From assembly GCA_022712835.1 (NCBI GenBank), contig JAFLJU010000294.1, positions 1 to 9,461 on the forward strand: 9,461 nt of DNA, in the 5' to 3' direction. Position 1 is the first letter of the stretch. Every line of letters begins with the position of its first letter. The notes under the pieces are model-generated. The model worked only from the letters and a program-made list of their open reading frames with translations, was not told the origin of the DNA and did no database searches. A program made the position numbers and the translations under genes. This DNA comes from Desulfobacteraceae bacterium (GTDB taxonomy: Bacteria > Desulfobacterota > Desulfobacteria > Desulfobacterales > Desulfobacteraceae). Shown piece after piece: positions 7,586 through 9,461 of the stretch.

Positions 7586-7633
7586 AAAAACAAAAAAGGC
7601 GTTTTGCCTATAATTATAGGAAAAAACGCCTTT
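7586..7633 (-). terminator. Two-tier hairpin plus T-tract before mvhD (terminator or attenuator)
   Basis: On the minus strand an 11-bp outer stem (AAAGGCGTTTT at 7633-7623 with AAAACGCCTTT at 7605-7595) encloses a perfect 14-nt palindrome CCTATAATTATAGG (7620-7607), which folds as an inner stem. After the outer stem the minus strand reads TTT G TTTTT (7594-7586), the form of an intrinsic terminator. It ends at the mvhD ribosome site. It may stop readthrough from the Ni superoxide dismutase gene, or, if the operon promoter lies upstream, act as an attenuator in the leader. The palindrome also contains TATAAT, so a promoter -10 here, without a good -35, is another reading. Confidence 0.7.
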
Positions 7634-7689
7634 GTTTTCTTTAAAGTTCCATGTCGGACACGCCATTGTATCCGGCAATTCAATTAGGT

Positions 7690-7716
7690 TATTGACAAAT
7701 ATGTAATTTGTCAATA
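7690..7716. promoter_or_regulatory. Perfect inverted repeat (operator-like) overlapping a TTGACA box
   Basis: TATTGACAAAT (7690-7700) and ATTTGTCAATA (7706-7716) are exact reverse complements around a 5-nt spacer ATGTA. On the minus strand TTGACA (7715-7710) is a perfect -35 box, and 17 nt later comes TAACCT, a poor -10. A strong -35 within a long dyad and a weak -10 fits a regulated promoter for the mvhD operon. The core TTGAC/GTCAA resembles the half-sites of CRP/FNR-family proteins, but it is not a clean FNR or HcpR consensus, so I do not name a regulator. Confidence 0.55.
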
Positions 7717-7753
7717 CTTTTTTTAACCCTGTTTAAATGTTTTGAAAGTCCCC

Positions 7754-8218
7754 CTATTTCTTGTGCTCAGGATAGTAGGAAGACAAGGCCTCAATGCTTT
7801 CTTTCAGACTTTTTACAACAGTTATATCGGCATTCTGCTTGGCTTTCATAGCGGCAAGAATAACAAAATGGTGTCTTTTTAAACGTTCTGCATAATCCTG
7901 TTGATCCGGCTTGACCCGCTGGGTCAAAAAATAATCGCTGATACTGGTAATGATCTTCTGGGCATGTACTTCCTTGTTCATCACCCATCGCACCAATTGG
8001 TTTTGAGACTGGGCATCAGACTTGCCCGCAAGCTCCATAATCAAGCGGATTGACTTTTCAATGGTAGCGGCATCTTCACGCATGGATTGAACCCTGGCGA
8101 AATCATCATAGATCCCGCAGGGGATTTGACAATGGGCCTGCAAGAGTTGCGGTAACCCTAGGATAAAGGTTGCCAGCACAAAACAAATCAACAGAACACT
8201 TTTTTTAAAATCTTTCAT
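7754..8218 (-). CDS. sodN: Nickel superoxide dismutase with Sec signal peptide (154 aa, mature 126 aa)
   Basis: NiSOD dismutates superoxide using Ni bound by the N-terminal hook H1-C2-x-x-P5-C6-G7-x-Y9 of the mature protein. Here HCQIPCGIY starts right after a signal-peptide-like segment: KDFKK, a hydrophobic run of about 17 residues, then QLLQA, giving predicted cleavage A28|H29. The mature 126 residues show the NiSOD helical pattern, including NKEVHA...SDYF (compare KEQRAE...SDYF of Streptomyces NiSOD as I recall it) and end KK. Gln replaces Asp3, and by alignment a Gln may replace the hydrogen-bonding Glu17. Start chosen at 8218 because AAGGAG is 9 nt upstream; an in-frame ATG at 8242 has no good ribosome site. 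No SodX maturation protease is seen nearby, so signal peptidase may itself free the Ni-binding histidine. Probably periplasmic. Stands 86 nt after the peroxiredoxin-like gene. Confidence 0.9.
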   Translation of the reverse strand: MKDFKKSVLLICFVLATFILGLPQLLQAHCQIPCGIYDDFARVQSMREDAATIEKSIRLIMELAGKSDAQSQNQLVRWVMNKEVHAQKIITSISDYFLTQRVKPDQQDYAERLKRHHFVILAAMKAKQNADITVVKSLKESIEALSSYYPEHKK

Positions 8219-8227
8219 AATTGCGTT

Positions 8228-8232
8228 CTCCT
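8228..8232 (-). promoter_or_regulatory. Ribosome binding site that decides the sodN start
   Basis: AGGAG within AAGGAGAA, 9 nt before the ATG at 8218. The earlier in-frame ATG at 8242 lies upstream of this site and has no such motif, so the shorter protein with a compact signal peptide is preferred. Confidence 0.7.
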
Positions 8233-8270
8233 TAAGATTCATGGTTTGATCCGGTCTAAATTTTTTTTGA

Positions 8271-8299
8271 ACTATATTCCCCTATAGAGTTGTTAAGAA
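8271..8299 (-). promoter_or_regulatory. Possible weak sodN promoter
   Basis: On the minus strand TTCTTA (8299-8294) is followed after 17 nt by TATAGT (8276-8271), which matches TATAAT in 5 of 6 positions. It lies in the 86-nt gap before sodN. The -35 is poor, so sodN could equally be read from the upstream peroxiredoxin-like gene. Confidence 0.25.
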
Positions 8300-8304
8300 A
8301 CCGT

Positions 8305-8847
8305 TCAAAGATTCTCAGCTAAAGTAGATGGGGTTGGTACATCACTGATGTTCTTGCCATAATATACATATTTTATGGTTCTGTCTGATTTTATGATAAA
8401 CGCTGCTGGCAATTGTGTTTCCTTCCCCTCTAACTTCTTGTGAACAAATCCCTGACGCAATGCCTTGATAGCAGCGATAAGACCTGCAGGATGTAGATAT
8501 TTCATGATGCTGGCAGGCTCAACGGCATAACGCTCAAAAATAGTTCCTTTTGGATCACAAACAATGTCAAATGGCCAATCGCTTTCTTCTAGCAGTGGTA
8601 TCAGAGTGGCAGTTGCGCTCTGCAGGAAAACGAAAACCCTGGCTCCTTTTTGAGTGAACAATTCCATGTCACGTTTTAGGTTAGCCATTTCCATCTGACA
8701 TACGGGGCAACCATGATATCTTAAAAATACAAGGACTGCATCTTGGTGTTGTATGGTTTCAAAAAAATCCTGTGATGATGCCCAGGGCGTATCAAATTGA
8801 AAGTTTGGTGCTTTGTCCCCTACTTTTAATGGCATACTCAAAATCAT
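8305..8847 (-). CDS. Peroxiredoxin-like (AhpC/TSA family, thioredoxin fold) protein with CPVC motif (180 aa)
   Basis: The N-terminal LKVGDKAPNFQFDTPWASS is the standard opening of AhpC/TSA-family proteins, followed by the core strand AVLVFLRYHGCPVCQMEM with C47 and C50. Classical peroxiredoxins have TxxC at this point; the RYxGCPxC form is typical of the peroxiredoxin-like 2 / AhpC-TSA_2 group, whose members are thiol oxidoreductases or peroxidases. The second half keeps the thioredoxin-fold strand-helix pattern (VFVFLQSA, FDIVCDPKG, LPAAFIIKSDRTIKYVYYG). No signal peptide, so cytoplasmic. AAGGAG lies only 3 nt from the first ATG; a TTG at 8841 would have the ideal 9-nt spacing and an ATG at 8835 is also possible, so the first 2-4 residues are uncertain. 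Next to sodN, suggesting joint defence against superoxide and peroxide. Confidence 0.8.
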   Translation of the reverse strand: MILSMPLKVGDKAPNFQFDTPWASSQDFFETIQHQDAVLVFLRYHGCPVCQMEMANLKRDMELFTQKGARVFVFLQSATATLIPLLEESDWPFDIVCDPKGTIFERYAVEPASIMKYLHPAGLIAAIKALRQGFVHKKLEGKETQLPAAFIIKSDRTIKYVYYGKNISDVPTPSTLAENL

Positions 8848-8908
8848 TCTCTCCTTTTTCTATCATAAAGTCGGCGAATACTGGGAAATCTTCATTTTCT
8901 CTTCTAAA

Positions 8909-9370
8909 CTACAGCCATCGGCGCACCCGTTTCTGATAAAGATCATATGGTTTGCCAAAAATTGATTGAAGGGTTCTTTCTTCGGGTTTGATTTGAAATT
9001 GGGTCATGTACCAGTGATAAAATATAACAAAAATTAAAGAATAAAGATTGTCCAGGTAGCAGGTCCAGGAGAAAAGTGCGAATAGCAGTCCTAAATACAT
9101 TGGATTACGTGTGAATTGGTAGATTCCCGTAGAAACGACAGAATTTGCAAGATCCGGCTTTAAAGGATTCAATGTTGTTTTCATTCTTTTAAATTCAAGA
9201 ACACCTGCCACAGCAATACAACCTCCCGCTACCAATGAAATCATGCCGAAGATAAGCCGCAATACTGTATTAATGACAGCTTCGTTCGTGACTAAACTTG
9301 TCAACCACATCAAAATGACACAGATGGCAAAGACCAAAACAGGGGGGATTTTTAATTCTAAAAATTTCAT
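8909..9370 (-). CDS. Membrane methyltransferase of the isoprenylcysteine carboxyl methyltransferase (ICMT/PEMT-like) family (153 aa)
   Basis: Hydrophobic segments near residues 9-26, 33-58 and 92-120 (the last long enough for two helices) indicate a small integral membrane protein. The C-terminal half has the family signature: GIYQFTRNPMYLG (82-94), then PEERTLQSIFGKPYDLYQKRVRRW (129-152 region, with E130/E131 and the FGxxYxxYxxxVxRW ending), which binds S-adenosylmethionine in ICMT-like enzymes. Length about 150 is normal for bacterial members, whose substrates are mostly unknown, so I assign no substrate. The start lacks a clear ribosome site. It lies 61 nt upstream of the peroxiredoxin-like gene and begins 13 nt after the stop of a gene entering from the right edge. 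Confidence 0.8.
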   Translation of the reverse strand: MKFLELKIPPVLVFAICVILMWLTSLVTNEAVINTVLRLIFGMISLVAGGCIAVAGVLEFKRMKTTLNPLKPDLANSVVSTGIYQFTRNPMYLGLLFALFSWTCYLDNLYSLIFVIFYHWYMTQFQIKPEERTLQSIFGKPYDLYQKRVRRWL

Positions 9371-9383
9371 AAAGAAAACATTA

Positions 9384-9461
9384 CTATTCCACCGCTACCT
9401 TGACAACCACTTTGTGGAGTTGTCCTGCTGAAATCATCGGCATATGCGCATCTTCCGGGAA
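9384..9461 (-). CDS. C-terminal end of an unrecognised protein (25 codons visible)
   Basis: An open minus-strand frame enters at the right edge and ends with TAG at 9386-9384. The visible tail, ending SAGQLHKVVVKVAVE, looks like a beta-strand-rich protein end rather than random sequence, and its stop is 13 nt from the next ATG, a spacing common within operons. I do not recognise the family. Only 25 residues are visible, so it may also be a chance open frame. Confidence 0.4.
   Translation of the reverse strand, partial: FPEDAHMPMISAGQLHKVVVKVAVE

Noticed and set aside
7574..7714. N-terminal extension of the mvhD frame to a TTG start at 7714
   Set aside because: It runs through the inverted repeat and the hairpin, has no MvhD similarity, and the ATG at 7573 has a good ribosome site.
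7754..8218. Lipoprotein signal in the NiSOD leader
   Set aside because: Neither LLIC in the hydrophobic run nor QAHC at the cleavage site fits the lipobox, and Cys2 is needed for Ni binding.
8219..8242. Longer sodN start at 8242
   Set aside because: It has no ribosome site, and the AAGGAG lies downstream of it before the better ATG.
1..9461. CRISPR array, tRNA, rRNA, insertion sequence or prophage elements
   Set aside because: No direct-repeat/spacer pattern, transposase or integrase frame, tRNA-like fold or rRNA sequence was seen on either strand.

Overview
All supported genes in this window lie on the minus strand, so transcription reads from right to left. The gene set (methylene-tetrahydrofolate reductase MetF with its zinc/iron-sulfur partner MetV, an MvhD-type electron-transfer subunit, ferredoxin-bearing glutamate-synthase relatives and a Ni superoxide dismutase) points to an anaerobic bacterium running the tetrahydrofolate branch of the Wood-Ljungdahl pathway. 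My best guess is a marine-type, completely oxidising sulfate reducer of the Desulfobacterota (Desulfobacteraceae-like). That placement is inference from gene content, not from a marker gene.

Right end (about 7750-9461, visibly AT-richer): the last 25 codons of an unrecognised gene that enters from the right edge, a small membrane methyltransferase of the isoprenylcysteine-carboxyl-methyltransferase type, a thioredoxin-fold peroxiredoxin-like protein with a CPVC motif, and a nickel superoxide dismutase whose Ni-hook (HCQIPCGIY) directly follows a Sec signal peptide. The last two look like a small oxidative-stress pair.

Middle junction (7574-7753, no gene): a perfect inverted repeat with 11-bp arms that overlaps a TTGACA box, then a strong two-tier hairpin followed by a T-rich tract just before the mvhD ribosome-binding site. 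This looks like the control region of the next operon, possibly with attenuation.

Left and centre (7573 down to 1, about 50-58% GC by sampling lines): a tight six-gene unit mvhD - metV - metF - FMN/4Fe-4S glutamate-synthase-like protein 1 (476 aa) - FMN/4Fe-4S glutamate-synthase-like protein 2 (539 aa) - class II glutamine amidotransferase fused to a GXGXG domain (at least 813 aa, runs off the left edge). Gaps are -4 to 42 nt. Together the last three proteins carry all parts of a GltB glutamate synthase but in a rearranged form: the FMN synthase domain has been taken out of the middle, duplicated, and equipped with N-terminal ferredoxin domains, while one copy has lost the recognisable substrate and catalytic motifs. 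No NAD(P)H-oxidising GltD subunit is visible.

The most interesting point is the fixed placement of this rearranged glutamate-synthase-like complex directly behind metVF and mvhD. It may be a redox or amino-group module working with methylene-/methyl-tetrahydrofolate (electron donor/acceptor complex for MetF, or a GOGAT/N-methylglutamate-synthase-like enzyme). The sequence supports the association; the function is a hypothesis.
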